From JBHIET01 sp046760785 (GTDB taxonomy: Bacteria > Chloroflexota > Anaerolineae > B4-G1), in assembly GCA_046760785.1 (NCBI GenBank), contig JBHIET010000003.1, positions 17,696-81,695 of the forward strand: a stretch of 64,000 bases of DNA, written 5' to 3'. The stretch's first letter is position 1. Every line of letters begins with the position of its first letter. Below the pieces are notes generated by a model. That model saw only the letters and a list, made by a program, of their open reading frames with translations. It was not told the DNA's origin and searched no databases. Made by a program: the position numbers and the translations under genes. Below, in pieces: positions 25,930-35,398 of the stretch.

Positions 25930-28168
25930 GTGTACCTGTGCCCAGCCGTATAAATGCCCGGTCGGTACCGAGAGCCGCACCCAGTTCCCGCACAGCGGTC
26001 TGCAGAATGCTCTCCAAATCCATAGAAGCACGCACTCGCGTGGTGATGTCGCCGATGAGCCGCTCCTGCTCCGCTCGCTGTCGGGTCTCCTCCAGCAAGC
26101 GAGCGTTCTCTAACGCCAGCCCAACCTGAATGCTCACTTGCTCCACCAGCGCGATCTCGTCGGGGGACCAGGGCTCCGCCTCGGGGTCCTGCCGCAAGAC
26201 GATGGAACCAAGGGTCTGCCCGCGCAAGCGGATGGGGGCGATCAGTTGGCGGCCGTCCTCCTCCTGTATAACGACCGGCCGGCGATGAAGCGGCAGAGCC
26301 TCCATCTCCACTGTGAGGGAGGGAGGAGCGGAGTCCACTCCCACGCCGGTGTAGTGGTAGGCGGCTGGTTGGCGGGTCGCCCGCTCCCGCCAGGCCTCGC
26401 GTGCCTGCCGTCCATAGAGGGTTTCCAGTTCCCGCAGCGCCCGCTGGCTTTCCTCCAGCAGGCGGGCGTTCTCGATGGCCAGCGCCAACTGATCCGCCAT
26501 CGTCTCTAGGATCGCTACGTCCTCGTCGGAGAAGGCTCGTTGTTCTGCGGACTGCACGTCCAGCACTCCGATCACCCGCTCCCGTACTTTCAGCGGCAAC
26601 CCCATCTCCGAGCGGGTGTCGGGCAGGTCGGGGTTATCGAAGAACACGGCGTCGGCACCCACGTCCAGCGCGATGCGGGGCTCTCCCATCCCCGCCGCGT
26701 ATCCCACGATCCCCACCGCGCCCACCTTCAACTTGTGGCCCCGCGCCAGCATCCGCTGCCCGCCTTCCGACGAGGCGGCCCGCAGCACCGCGTACTCTCT
26801 CGCCTCGTCCAGCAGGAAAATGCCAGTGTGGTAGAAGCCGAAGCGATCGGAGATGAGGCGGGCAGTGGCGTTCAAGAGTTGCCCGACGTCACGGATGGCG
26901 GCAGCTTCGCGGGCGACCTGGGCCGCGGCCTCCATGTGGACGGAACGCCGCTCCAAGTCCGCCGTGCGCTCGGCCACCCGCTGCTCCAGGCTGCCGATCA
27001 GCCCGCGCAACTGGGCCGTCATGCTGTTGAAGGCCTGCGCCAACGCCCCGATCTCGTCCCTGCGCTCTACTTTGGCGACACGTTCCAGGTCACCGGCCGT
27101 GATCTGCGCGGCCGTTTCCGCCAGCTCGCCCAGCGGGGTGGCGATGCTGCGGGTGACGAACAACGAAGCAACCACAGCAACTAGCACGGCGACCACCGCC
27201 ACGCCTCCGATGGCACCCAGCATCACATACACTCCGCCAAAGGCCTCCGCCTGGTCTTGCTCGGCCAGCAGCGCCACCTGGAATTCCGGCAGCCAGTGAT
27301 AGACCCCGATCACACGCTCGCCACGATAGTCCTCGTACATCCCGGAACCGTCGCTGTGGTCCTCTATCGCCGCATCGGCCCCCTGGGTGCGTACATAGGT
27401 CCCTTCCTCACCGAAGCGCGACTCGGTCAGCAGGGTATGGCTCAGGTCAACCAGGTAGGTCTTACCTGTCTCGCCCAACCCCGTTCGTTCTCCCATAATC
27501 TCGTTCAACCTGGCCGTGTTGGCACAACCAGCCAGGACGCCCAACACCTGCCCCTCTTCGTCAACCACCGGGTGGACGGCGAACACCGCCGTCCGGCCCA
27601 GTGACGAAGAGTAGAACGGCGGCTGCACGGAGGACTCTTTTAACCCTTCCTGGAAATAGGTCTGGTCGCTGTGAATCGTGTCCTCCTGTGTGGCATCGCT
27701 GGACACGACCGCCTGTCCCTGGAGATCTAGCAAGAGCAGTTCTTCAAACAACCCCGTCTCGCTAATATGTAACTGGAAACGCCTCTGCAATTCATCACGC
27801 ATGCCCCGGTAAAGCGTGATATCAGACGCTCGCAACACAGTACGCAAAAACAATGTCGTACCCTCTTCAGCTAACACATCGTTCAGATCGGTTTGCAAGC
27901 TGGATATCCAGGCCTTGCTCTCAGTCTCTTTGAACATGGCCACCAACTCAATCTGACTGATCAATCGCTGCCGCACACTTTGCAGGCCCAAGATGCCTGC
28001 GGCGACGCCGGTGGCAAGCGCCGGTATCAGGACCATCGTCACGAAAGCGATGAGCAAGCGGGCGCGGATAGTACTGAGGGAAAGGGCGTGCAGGAATTGC
28101 CAGACGCTTCGCCCGCCGCGCCCGACCGAATCTGGCTCGCTAAGTGAATGGGAGTTGAGACTGGTCAT
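25913..28168 (-). CDS. Membrane Cache-HAMP-GAF sensor without a kinase domain
   Basis: The 751-residue protein has TM1 (about 38-61), an extracytoplasmic dCache-like region with YFQEGLKESSVQPPFYSSSLG and GVLAGCANTARLNEIM, TM2 (about 322-350) and a HAMP domain (TRSIATPLGELAETAAQI). A GAF domain (about 425-590) and a GAF-like domain (about 600-715) follow. It stops after only the first helix and strands of a third GAF (residues 720-751). No HisKA, HATPase, GGDEF or methyl-accepting region is present, so it must pass signals by contact. It is closely related to the 30734-33565 protein. Likely partners are the kinases in the same gene block. Confidence 0.85.
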   Translation of the reverse strand: MTSLNSHSLSEPDSVGRGGRSVWQFLHALSLSTIRARLLIAFVTMVLIPALATGVAAGILGLQSVRQRLISQIELVAMFKETESKAWISSLQTDLNDVLAEEGTTLFLRTVLRASDITLYRGMRDELQRRFQLHISETGLFEELLLLDLQGQAVVSSDATQEDTIHSDQTYFQEGLKESSVQPPFYSSSLGRTAVFAVHPVVDEEGQVLGVLAGCANTARLNEIMGERTGLGETGKTYLVDLSHTLLTESRFGEEGTYVRTQGADAAIEDHSDGSGMYEDYRGERVIGVYHWLPEFQVALLAEQDQAEAFGGVYVMLGAIGGVAVVAVLVAVVASLFVTRSIATPLGELAETAAQITAGDLERVAKVERRDEIGALAQAFNSMTAQLRGLIGSLEQRVAERTADLERRSVHMEAAAQVAREAAAIRDVGQLLNATARLISDRFGFYHTGIFLLDEAREYAVLRAASSEGGQRMLARGHKLKVGAVGIVGYAAGMGEPRIALDVGADAVFFDNPDLPDTRSEMGLPLKVRERVIGVLDVQSAEQRAFSDEDVAILETMADQLALAIENARLLEESQRALRELETLYGRQAREAWRERATRQPAAYHYTGVGVDSAPPSLTVEMEALPLHRRPVVIQEEDGRQLIAPIRLRGQTLGSIVLRQDPEAEPWSPDEIALVEQVSIQVGLALENARLLEETRQRAEQERLIGDITTRVRASMDLESILQTAVRELGAALGTDRAFIRLGTGTRSNDK

Positions 28169-28216
28169 AACAAGTTCTCCAAGACAGGCAGGCGCAAGAA
28201 CTGCCCCTACCCCAAA

Positions 28217-29959
28217 TTATTGAGAAGATACGTCCACAAGCTCCTCGTCGGCCTGAAGAGGACTGGCCCCATCGCCGACCCCCAACCGGATCAGCCCGTC
28301 CGAGGCCCCCAGTGCCCGCGCCAGTTCTCGAACTGCCGTGCGCAGGATAGTGTCTACGTCGGTGGAGGCACGCACCCGGGCGGTGATCCCGGCCAGGAGC
28401 TGCTCCCGCCTCGCGCGCTGCCGGGTCGCTTCCAGCAGACGGGCATTCTCTATGGCCAGCGCCATCTGGTCGGCTATGGCTTCGATGAGGGCGATCTCGT
28501 CGTCCGTCCACCGCCGCCCGCCCTCCATCTCCTGCAGTCCCAGCGCGCCGATGACCTGGCCGCGCAGGCTGATGGGCGCCACGAGAGCAGCCTCCCCCGT
28601 TCCGTCACCGGTGCCCGGCTGTGCGACGATCTCCTGCTGCGCCACTGCCCGCTCAACCTCGGGCAGCGTGGCCTCGCCAAGAGGGGGCACGTCTGGCCGG
28701 GTACGTTCGTAGAGGGGAGCAACGCGACCAGGTGTGAGCCCGGATCGCTGTTCGCGCATGAGACTTCGTTGGCGTTCCTCCATCTTTTCCAAACGTGCCT
28801 GGGTCTCGGCAAACACCTGCGCGTTTTCAATGGCCACCACTATCTGGTCGGCCATCGCCTGCAATACGAGGATGTCCTCCTTGGAAAAAGCTTCTCGCTC
28901 AGTGCTGTGGATGTCCAGTGCACCGATCACCCGGTCACGAGACAATAGCGGCAGGACCATCTCCGAGCGCGTTTCCGGCAGCAGTGGGTTGATTTGGATG
29001 ATCTCTATCTCGTCGTCACAACGCACTGTCTCCTCACCAGGCTCAGCCGAGGCCTGTGCAGTACTAAACCGAGCCTGTGCCGAAGCGAGGTCCAGCGCAA
29101 TGCGGGCATGACCACTGGCTATGCAATGACCGACTACCGAGTCGCTGTTCGCCCCGAACCCATGGCCCTGCGCCAGCATCTGATGGCCCGCCTCACCTGT
29201 GCCTGCCCGCAGCACTGCCCCCTGCCCAGATTCATCCATCAAGAAAAGGCCAACATAATAGAGATCAAACCGGTCACGGATCTGATTCACCACCTCCTGC
29301 ACCAGTTCATCCGGGTCAAGCACCGAGATGATGGCACAGGAGACCCGGGCAGCGGCCTGGAATTGGAGGGTGCGCCTCTGCAACAGAGCGCTGGCTGCGG
29401 CCAGTTCCTCCACTCGCTCCTCAAGAAGCATCTGAGAACGAGTCGCCTCAGCGCGTTTCTCTTCTACCTCTCGCACAGCGCTGGTCAAGGAGGAGTTGAA
29501 CAGCCACTGTATCAGCGTGACAACAACAGCCACCGTATAGGCAGTGCAGTATAGAGTATGGAATCCCGACCACACCATCGGTTTCTGCCAGATGAAACGG
29601 ATCAGCAGGAAGACAAGGGGCGCTCCTCCTAGGACGATCACTCCGTACAGCAGGATATTAAGGATTCTGATACGCTGTCTCCCCAGTTTGAGCTCCCAGG
29701 AGGTGGTGCTTGTCGAGGGAATCCCTTGCTCTTTCCTGGTTACTTCCGACTCTAGCGGAACTGATGGAGGAGCTTCCACTACCGGTGGCTCGGCTACGAC
29801 ACGCTCACCTACGTCTCTGCCTTCGAGGAGGCCGGCGACGACTGTTTCCTCCAGCGGAGATTCCTCCCACTTCTCCCCTGCCTCTGGCCCCGGCTCCTGC
29901 TCAGGGATGGCGGCGGAAAACAGCCCCTTGAGATGGTCTCTGAGGTCTTTACTTACCAT
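28217..29959 (-). CDS. Membrane GAF sensor without a kinase domain, acidic N-terminus
   Basis: The 580-residue protein begins with an acidic, proline-rich cytoplasmic region of about 90 residues, then two transmembrane helices (about 97-121 and 130-153) and a coiled coil. Two GAF-type domains follow (about 195-400 and 430-545), and then a truncated GAF start (LLAGITARVRASTDVDTILR). The first GAF has an insertion around AQARFSTAQASAEPGEETVR. With almost no extracytoplasmic loop it probably senses inside the cell or in the membrane. The gene overlaps the ParA-type gene upstream by 11 nt, so the two are translationally linked. Confidence 0.82.
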   Translation of the reverse strand: MVSKDLRDHLKGLFSAAIPEQEPGPEAGEKWEESPLEETVVAGLLEGRDVGERVVAEPPVVEAPPSVPLESEVTRKEQGIPSTSTTSWELKLGRQRIRILNILLYGVIVLGGAPLVFLLIRFIWQKPMVWSGFHTLYCTAYTVAVVVTLIQWLFNSSLTSAVREVEEKRAEATRSQMLLEERVEELAAASALLQRRTLQFQAAARVSCAIISVLDPDELVQEVVNQIRDRFDLYYVGLFLMDESGQGAVLRAGTGEAGHQMLAQGHGFGANSDSVVGHCIASGHARIALDLASAQARFSTAQASAEPGEETVRCDDEIEIIQINPLLPETRSEMVLPLLSRDRVIGALDIHSTEREAFSKEDILVLQAMADQIVVAIENAQVFAETQARLEKMEERQRSLMREQRSGLTPGRVAPLYERTRPDVPPLGEATLPEVERAVAQQEIVAQPGTGDGTGEAALVAPISLRGQVIGALGLQEMEGGRRWTDDEIALIEAIADQMALAIENARLLEATRQRARREQLLAGITARVRASTDVDTILRTAVRELARALGASDGLIRLGVGDGASPLQADEELVDVSSQ

Positions 29960-30713
29960 GATTCATCAACTCCTTGGCCAGGGCGCGGTACTGTTGAGCC
30001 CCACGGGTCTTCGGCGCATAAAGTGTGATCGGTTGACCAAACACCGGGCTTTCCCTCAACCTGGTATCCACCTCGATAACAGTACTGAAGAGTACCTCGC
30101 TCAGTCCCCGCTGCATCTGGCCAAGTATGACCCGGCAGATCTTGTTGCGCCGGTCATACATCGTCACCAGCACGCGGTACTTCAGCCGTGGGTTGGTCTT
30201 CTCTCGCACGCGCTGAACCAGTTTCACAAAGTGAAGGAGCGTGTGAGCGGCATAATACTCACATTGGATGGGAATGACGAGCAAATCAGCCGCCGTCAGG
30301 GCATTGAGGGTCAGTGTCCCCAGGGAGGGCGGACAGTCAATCAGGACAAAGTCGTAGAAACCCTCGTCCATAATATCCAGCCCGTTCTTCAATCTGAATT
30401 GATAGCCCGGTCGCCCATAGAGGATTCTGTCGAGGACGACGAGCCCCTGATTGGCAGGCACGATGTCCAGGCCGTATACCGGACTCTCGCGGCTGACGCC
30501 AACCAGCGAGGCGTTTCCCAGAAGGGCATCTCCCACTGTGCGACGCAACTCCCTCGGTTTCAACCCCATCGAGAGAGTGAGATTGGCCTGGGGGTCAAGA
30601 TCAACGAGCAGGACAATCTGCCCCATCTCGGACAGGCAGGCTCCCAACGACAGGCAGGTAGTGGTCTTGGCCACCCCTCCCTTTTGATTGCTGATGGCGA
30701 TAGTTGTAGCCAT
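29949..30713 (-). CDS. ParA/Soj-family ATPase
   Basis: This 254-residue ATPase has the deviant Walker A motif QKGGVAKTT with signature lysine K11 and K16, Walker A' DLDPQANLT and Walker B FVLIDCPPS. ParA-like proteins form ATP-dependent dimers on DNA and position plasmids, chromosomes or protein complexes. No parB gene or parS-like site is seen next to it. It lies inside the sensor block, 21 nt after one sensor and overlapping the next. By analogy with ParC and PpfA, orphan ParA proteins that position chemosensory arrays, it may localise the sensor complex; that is inference. Confidence 0.9.
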   Translation of the reverse strand: MATTIAISNQKGGVAKTTTCLSLGACLSEMGQIVLLVDLDPQANLTLSMGLKPRELRRTVGDALLGNASLVGVSRESPVYGLDIVPANQGLVVLDRILYGRPGYQFRLKNGLDIMDEGFYDFVLIDCPPSLGTLTLNALTAADLLVIPIQCEYYAAHTLLHFVKLVQRVREKTNPRLKYRVLVTMYDRRNKICRVILGQMQRGLSEVLFSTVIEVDTRLRESPVFGQPITLYAPKTRGAQQYRALAKELMNHGK

Positions 30714-30733
30714 AGCTGATCCCTTCCTATTGC

Positions 30734-33565
30734 TTATGCTCCATCCTTCTCATCATCCTGTGCCGACGGGGCAGCCTCCAGTCGCACAAAGGCGCGCGAC
30801 GTCCCCAACACGCCGAAAAGCTCATCCACTGCTGCCTGTACGATGCCCTCTACGCCGCTGGCGCGGCGCATCTTATCCGTGATCTCGCGGGTCAACCGCT
30901 CGCGGACAGCGCGGCGCTGCGCATCCTCATAGAGCCGGGCGCTTTCCAGCGTCTCTCCCAACTGGTCGGCCAGTGTCTCTAACACAGCGACCTCCTCGGC
31001 TGTCCAGCCGCCTGCATCGCCAGTTTTGTAGGTATCCAATATGCCGATCACGTTGCCACGTACTTTAATGGGCACGGCCAAAGGATTTGGGGTTTGAGAT
31101 TTGGAATCTGGAATTTGGACGGTCTTTCCTTCCTCCAAGGCCCGTTCCATCTCAGGTCGCCATATATCCCCAGCACTGGTGACGCCGCGCTCGTCGCTGC
31201 GGTAGGACAGATCAGACTGGGTGCGCAGCAATCCGGCCCAGGCTTCACGGCTCAATTCGCTGTAGGCGCGGCGCGTCGCCTCCAGGGCCGCCTGAGTCTC
31301 GGTGAACAGCCGCGCATTGTCGAGGGCGACCGCCACCTGATCGGCCAAAGTCTGCAATACGGCGACGGCGGCCTCATCAAAGGCAGAGGGTTGGTCGCTC
31401 TGGACCGTCAGCGCACCAATGACGCGGCCGCGCGAGCGCAGGGGCAGGGCCACCTCGGAGCGGGTGTCCGGCAGCTCTGCAGTGGCCAGACGCACAGCAT
31501 CTTCACCGACGTCCAGCGCGACACGCGCCTGCGCGTTGGCAATGCTCCAGCCAATCATTCCCTCGCCAGCCTTGATGCGGTGACCACGGGCCAGCATCGC
31601 CCGACCAGCATCGCCGGTGCCAGCCCGCAGCACAGCCCACTCGCCGGCCTCGTCCACCAGGAACAGCCCCACGTAGTACAGGCCAAACCGCTCGCGGATC
31701 AACTCGACCACCTGTCGGATCAACTGGTCCGCATCCAGAATGGACGACGCCGCACGGCCCACTGCGGCTGAGGCTTCCAGGTAGGCCGAGCGTTGCTCCA
31801 GCTCGCGGGTACGCCGGGCCACGCGCTGCTCCAGGCTGCCGATGAGGCCGCGCAACTGGGCGGTCATGCTGTTGAAGGCTCGCCCCAGCGTACCTACCTC
31901 GTCCTCTCGCTCCACTTTGGCGATGCGTTCCAGGTCACCGGCCGCGATCTGCGTGGCCGTTTCCGCCAGATCGCCCAGCGGGGTGGCGATGCTGCGGGTG
32001 ATGAACAGTGAAGCGACCACGGCGAGTATCACGGAGACCAACGCCACGCCCACGTTGATGACCAGCGTCGCATACGTTGCGCCAAAGGCCTCCGCCTGGC
32101 TTTGTTCGGCCAGCAGCACGACCTGGAGTTCCGGCAGCCAGTGATAGACCCCGATCACGGGTACACCCCGATAGTCGTCGTACAAGCCGGAACCGCTGAT
32201 GCGATTTTCTATCGCCGCGTCGGCTCCCTGGGTACGCACATAGATTCCTTCCTCGCCGGAGCGCAACTCAGTCAACAAGGCACGGTCGCGGCCGATAATA
32301 TAGGTCTCCCCCGTCTGGCCCAACCCGGCCCGTTCTCCCATGATCTCATTCAACTTCGCCAGGCCAGCACGACCGGCCAGGACACCCCACACACGCCCCT
32401 CTTCGTCAGCCACCGGGCGCACGACGACCACCGACATCCGGTCCAGCGAGGAGGAGTAGAACGGCGGCTGTACGTAGGGCCCTTTTACTCCTTCCTGGAA
32501 ATAAGTCTGGTCACTGTAAATCTCGCCCTCCCGCTCGGCGTCGGTGGAGAGGACCACTTGCCCCTGGAGATTCATCAGGAACAATTCCTCAAACCGCCCC
32601 GCCTGTTCAATCGCCTGTTGGAAATGGCTCCGCACCCGATATGCCAGATACTCGGATGGCTCTGGTAATTGCAACAACATAATCGTGCGCGGCATCGCCT
32701 CCTCTCCGGTCAACGCAGTAACCAGATTGGTTTGCAGACTGCTCACCCACGTCTCAATCTCGGCCTCTTTAAGTGTAGCCACTGATTCGAGTTGATTAAT
32801 CGCTTGCTGTCGCCCGCTCCGCCAGCCTAACACGGCCGAGCCAGCGCCGGTGACGGCCGCCGGCAGCAAGACCATCGTCACGAAAGCGATGAGCAAGCGG
32901 GTGCGGATGGTGCCCAGGCGGAAGGCTCGGGCAATCTGCCACAGGACCGCCAGCGCCGCCAGGCCCGTTATGCCCGGTATAATAGTGCCCAACAGGATAG
33001 ACTGCGCAATATCGTAGCGGGGCAACGGCTCAAACTGATTGACCAGCCAGACGTAGATTCCGAACAAGCTGGCTATGACCAACCAAGAAACCCATTTGCG
33101 GGGCATGATCATACTGCCCGTCAGGATGATGAGCAAGATACCGCCCACTGTAAGATACAAGGTCGCACCGCTCCAGATCAACTCGGCACCACCGTAGGCA
33201 ACCACCAGGCCAAAAATCGCCCAGTATCCTGCAGCGTCGAGCTTCCCTTGCCGGGCCAGGTGATAACCCACAGCCGCGGACACAAGAGACAGCACAAGGA
33301 ACCCAACTTCGGTCAGTATTTGCCAGGCCCCGGTTTGCACGTAGAACAGCACGTAGAGGACGATGCTGATAATAGCGCCAGCGACCAGAATCAACGCCAA
33401 TCGCCTGAAACTCGTCATGCGACGTTGCTCGTCCGAGATTCCAGCCACGGGCTGTCTGTTCTGCGGCAGGTTTTGCGCAGCATCCGTGTGGGACGGGGCA
33501 GCGCCTTGAACTGCCTCCTCGGAGGCGCGGTGGGCCGACGCGACTACTTTTGTTTCCTCAGGCAT
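30734..33565 (-). CDS. Polytopic-Cache-HAMP-GAF membrane sensor without a kinase domain
   Basis: The 943-residue protein has an N-terminal multi-helix region (about six hydrophobic segments, residues 55-215), another helix (about 222-245), a dCache-like domain with YFQEGVKGPYVQPPFYSSSLD, a helix near 510-535 and HAMP. GAF (about 615-775), GAF-like (about 775-890) and a truncated GAF start (LTREITDKMRRASGVEGIVQ) follow. From the Cache region on it is a paralogue of the 25913-28168 sensor. The GAF-like part contains the low-complexity insert IPDSKSQTPNP, encoded by a period-7 array. No transmitter domain is present. The gene ends 21 nt before the ParA-type gene. Confidence 0.85.
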   Translation of the reverse strand: MPEETKVVASAHRASEEAVQGAAPSHTDAAQNLPQNRQPVAGISDEQRRMTSFRRLALILVAGAIISIVLYVLFYVQTGAWQILTEVGFLVLSLVSAAVGYHLARQGKLDAAGYWAIFGLVVAYGGAELIWSGATLYLTVGGILLIILTGSMIMPRKWVSWLVIASLFGIYVWLVNQFEPLPRYDIAQSILLGTIIPGITGLAALAVLWQIARAFRLGTIRTRLLIAFVTMVLLPAAVTGAGSAVLGWRSGRQQAINQLESVATLKEAEIETWVSSLQTNLVTALTGEEAMPRTIMLLQLPEPSEYLAYRVRSHFQQAIEQAGRFEELFLMNLQGQVVLSTDAEREGEIYSDQTYFQEGVKGPYVQPPFYSSSLDRMSVVVVRPVADEEGRVWGVLAGRAGLAKLNEIMGERAGLGQTGETYIIGRDRALLTELRSGEEGIYVRTQGADAAIENRISGSGLYDDYRGVPVIGVYHWLPELQVVLLAEQSQAEAFGATYATLVINVGVALVSVILAVVASLFITRSIATPLGDLAETATQIAAGDLERIAKVEREDEVGTLGRAFNSMTAQLRGLIGSLEQRVARRTRELEQRSAYLEASAAVGRAASSILDADQLIRQVVELIRERFGLYYVGLFLVDEAGEWAVLRAGTGDAGRAMLARGHRIKAGEGMIGWSIANAQARVALDVGEDAVRLATAELPDTRSEVALPLRSRGRVIGALTVQSDQPSAFDEAAVAVLQTLADQVAVALDNARLFTETQAALEATRRAYSELSREAWAGLLRTQSDLSYRSDERGVTSAGDIWRPEMERALEEGKTVQIPDSKSQTPNPLAVPIKVRGNVIGILDTYKTGDAGGWTAEEVAVLETLADQLGETLESARLYEDAQRRAVRERLTREITDKMRRASGVEGIVQAAVDELFGVLGTSRAFVRLEAAPSAQDDEKDGA
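31084..31120. repeat. Period-7 array inside a sensor gene
   Basis: Units of the type GATTTGG/GAATCTG/GAATTTG over about five repeats, translated as part of VQIPDSKSQTPNPLA in the second GAF-like domain. Confidence 0.65.
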
Positions 33566-33613
33566 AGTTGCCTCCAGCTTGGGATGGGAGTGCCGCCACT
33601 ATTGAAACTCACC

Positions 33614-35356
33614 TCACTCAACGCCATCTCCGGCTTCATCCGTTGGCCGGGTCGCCAGCCGGATCACGACCTCCGGCAGCCCCAACGCCTGGCGCACCTG
33701 TTGCACAGCGGTCTTAAGTATGGTCTCCGTATCCAGCGTCTCGCGCATGCGGGCCGCAATATCGCCGATCAGCCGCTCGCGAGCGGCGCGGCGCTGGGTC
33801 TCATCAATCAGGCGCAAGTTCTCAATAGTCAGTCCAACCTGCTCGGCGACGGTTTCCGCCAGAGCGATATCCTGGGTCGTCCACGGTCGTTGGCGACGTG
33901 TTTCGTGCAGAGCCATCGTGCCTATGACCTGCCCCCGCAACTTCAGGGGCACCACGAGCGCCGTCTGGGATGTAGGAGGCTCCGCATCAGAGCCTGGAAA
34001 GGGACTGTCTGTAGCAACTGCCCGTCCGTGCATCATCACCGCGCGCCGGGCCTCGCGCAAGAATTCTCCATCCCCCACCTCTGCTCCCGGCTGGGTGTAG
34101 TCAATCCGAGTCACCGGCCCGGCAGCCAAGAACTCCTTCCAGGCCTGGGCCAGGTAGCGTCGGTGGGCAGCCCGCACTTCCTTCAAAGCAGCTTCAGTCT
34201 GGCTGAAGAGTCGAGCATTGTCAACCGCTACTGCCACCTGATCGGCCACCGTCTGTAGGGCAGTGACGTCAGCTTCGCTGAAGGCCGCCTCCTGGGTACT
34301 CTGCACGCTCAATGCTCCCAGGACACGTCCACGTGAGCGCAGCGGCAGGGCGATCTCCGAGCGCGTGTGTGGCATAGGGAGGGCATCAAGCTGCACCGTG
34401 CCCTCTTCCATGCCCAGTGCAATGCGGGCCTGCCGATGGATAACGCACCAGCCGATCGCGGTTGTCTCGTCTAGTTCCACTTTGTGGCCCATCCCCAGCA
34501 ACAGTTGGCCGGCCTCCCCTGTGGCAGCTCTCAGCACGGCAAACCGCTGTGTCTCGTCAAGCAGGAACAGGCCCACGTAGTACACGGCCATAGGGCGGAA
34601 TCCCTCTTGAATCCGGTTGGCCACCTCGACCAACAACGCATCTGGGTCCAAGATGGAGGAGGCTACTTGAGCGATCTCGGCCGTCGTCTGGAGCTGGGAA
34701 GCCTGCCGGTGCAACAGCTCGGTAGTTTCTTCCAGCTCCTGTGTCCGTGCCTGCAGTTGCTGATTGGCCGTGCTCGCCCTCGCCATTGCCTCCAACCAGC
34801 TCCGGTTGAACGACCACAGCATCAGTGTCAGAATGGTCACCATAAGCAGGAAGGAGCCTCCCTCACCGACCCACGTTTTCAACGCATTCAGGTCGTCGGC
34901 CACGAGAGGTACGAGCCATCCCTGGCTGAAGACGAGGGTGAAGAAGGCGTAGGTCAGGACACTGGCAATCCCGGCCCAGATGCCGGGGCGCGGGCCTAAC
35001 AGGATGAAAGTCAGAGCCGGGAGCAACAACATCCAGACACGCCCACTGCCGGGCAGCCCACCCCGGCGGAAGATGAAAAAGCCCAGCAAGTAGGTGAGCG
35101 TGAGAGAGAGCGCCGCCCGAGGGCGATAGCCCAAGCCGCGCCAGGCCCAGATGATCAGCACGATCAGCCAGCCGGCGAGGAAAGGCCACATCTCCATCCA
35201 CAGTTCTGGCACGCTCAGGCCCGCCGGCAGCGACAGGTAGGTCAAGACTAACGCTGCGAGGCCGCCGGCCACCGCAGTCAGCAGCAGACCATTCAGCAGC
35301 GTGGCGCGGCTGCGTTGGATTTCGACGTCCCAATCAGATACGGGTTGTGTGTCCAT
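33614..35356 (-). CDS. Multi-helix membrane GAF sensor without a kinase domain
   Basis: The 580-residue product has a membrane domain of about six helices (residues 25-190: LLLTAVAGGLAALVLTYL, then WLIVLIIWAW, LTLTYLLGFFIF and VWMLLLPALTFILLG), a coiled coil, a GAF domain (about 220-385) and a GAF-like domain (about 385-530). It ends with the same truncated GAF start as its neighbours (LIGDIAARMRETLDTETILK). The frame can be extended to a GTG at 35362, but ATG 35356 has AGGAAG at proper spacing. Resemblance to MASE-type membrane sensors is only general. No phosphotransfer domain is present. Confidence 0.8.
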   Translation of the reverse strand: MDTQPVSDWDVEIQRSRATLLNGLLLTAVAGGLAALVLTYLSLPAGLSVPELWMEMWPFLAGWLIVLIIWAWRGLGYRPRAALSLTLTYLLGFFIFRRGGLPGSGRVWMLLLPALTFILLGPRPGIWAGIASVLTYAFFTLVFSQGWLVPLVADDLNALKTWVGEGGSFLLMVTILTLMLWSFNRSWLEAMARASTANQQLQARTQELEETTELLHRQASQLQTTAEIAQVASSILDPDALLVEVANRIQEGFRPMAVYYVGLFLLDETQRFAVLRAATGEAGQLLLGMGHKVELDETTAIGWCVIHRQARIALGMEEGTVQLDALPMPHTRSEIALPLRSRGRVLGALSVQSTQEAAFSEADVTALQTVADQVAVAVDNARLFSQTEAALKEVRAAHRRYLAQAWKEFLAAGPVTRIDYTQPGAEVGDGEFLREARRAVMMHGRAVATDSPFPGSDAEPPTSQTALVVPLKLRGQVIGTMALHETRRQRPWTTQDIALAETVAEQVGLTIENLRLIDETQRRAARERLIGDIAARMRETLDTETILKTAVQQVRQALGLPEVVIRLATRPTDEAGDGVE

Positions 35357-35398
35357 GAGCACTTCCTCGTGTTACTCCAAAGAAACCGAGTTTCTGAC

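Noticed and set aside
29949..30713. Plasmid or chromosome partition locus
   Set aside because: No parB-like gene or repeated palindromic parS site accompanies the ParA-type gene.
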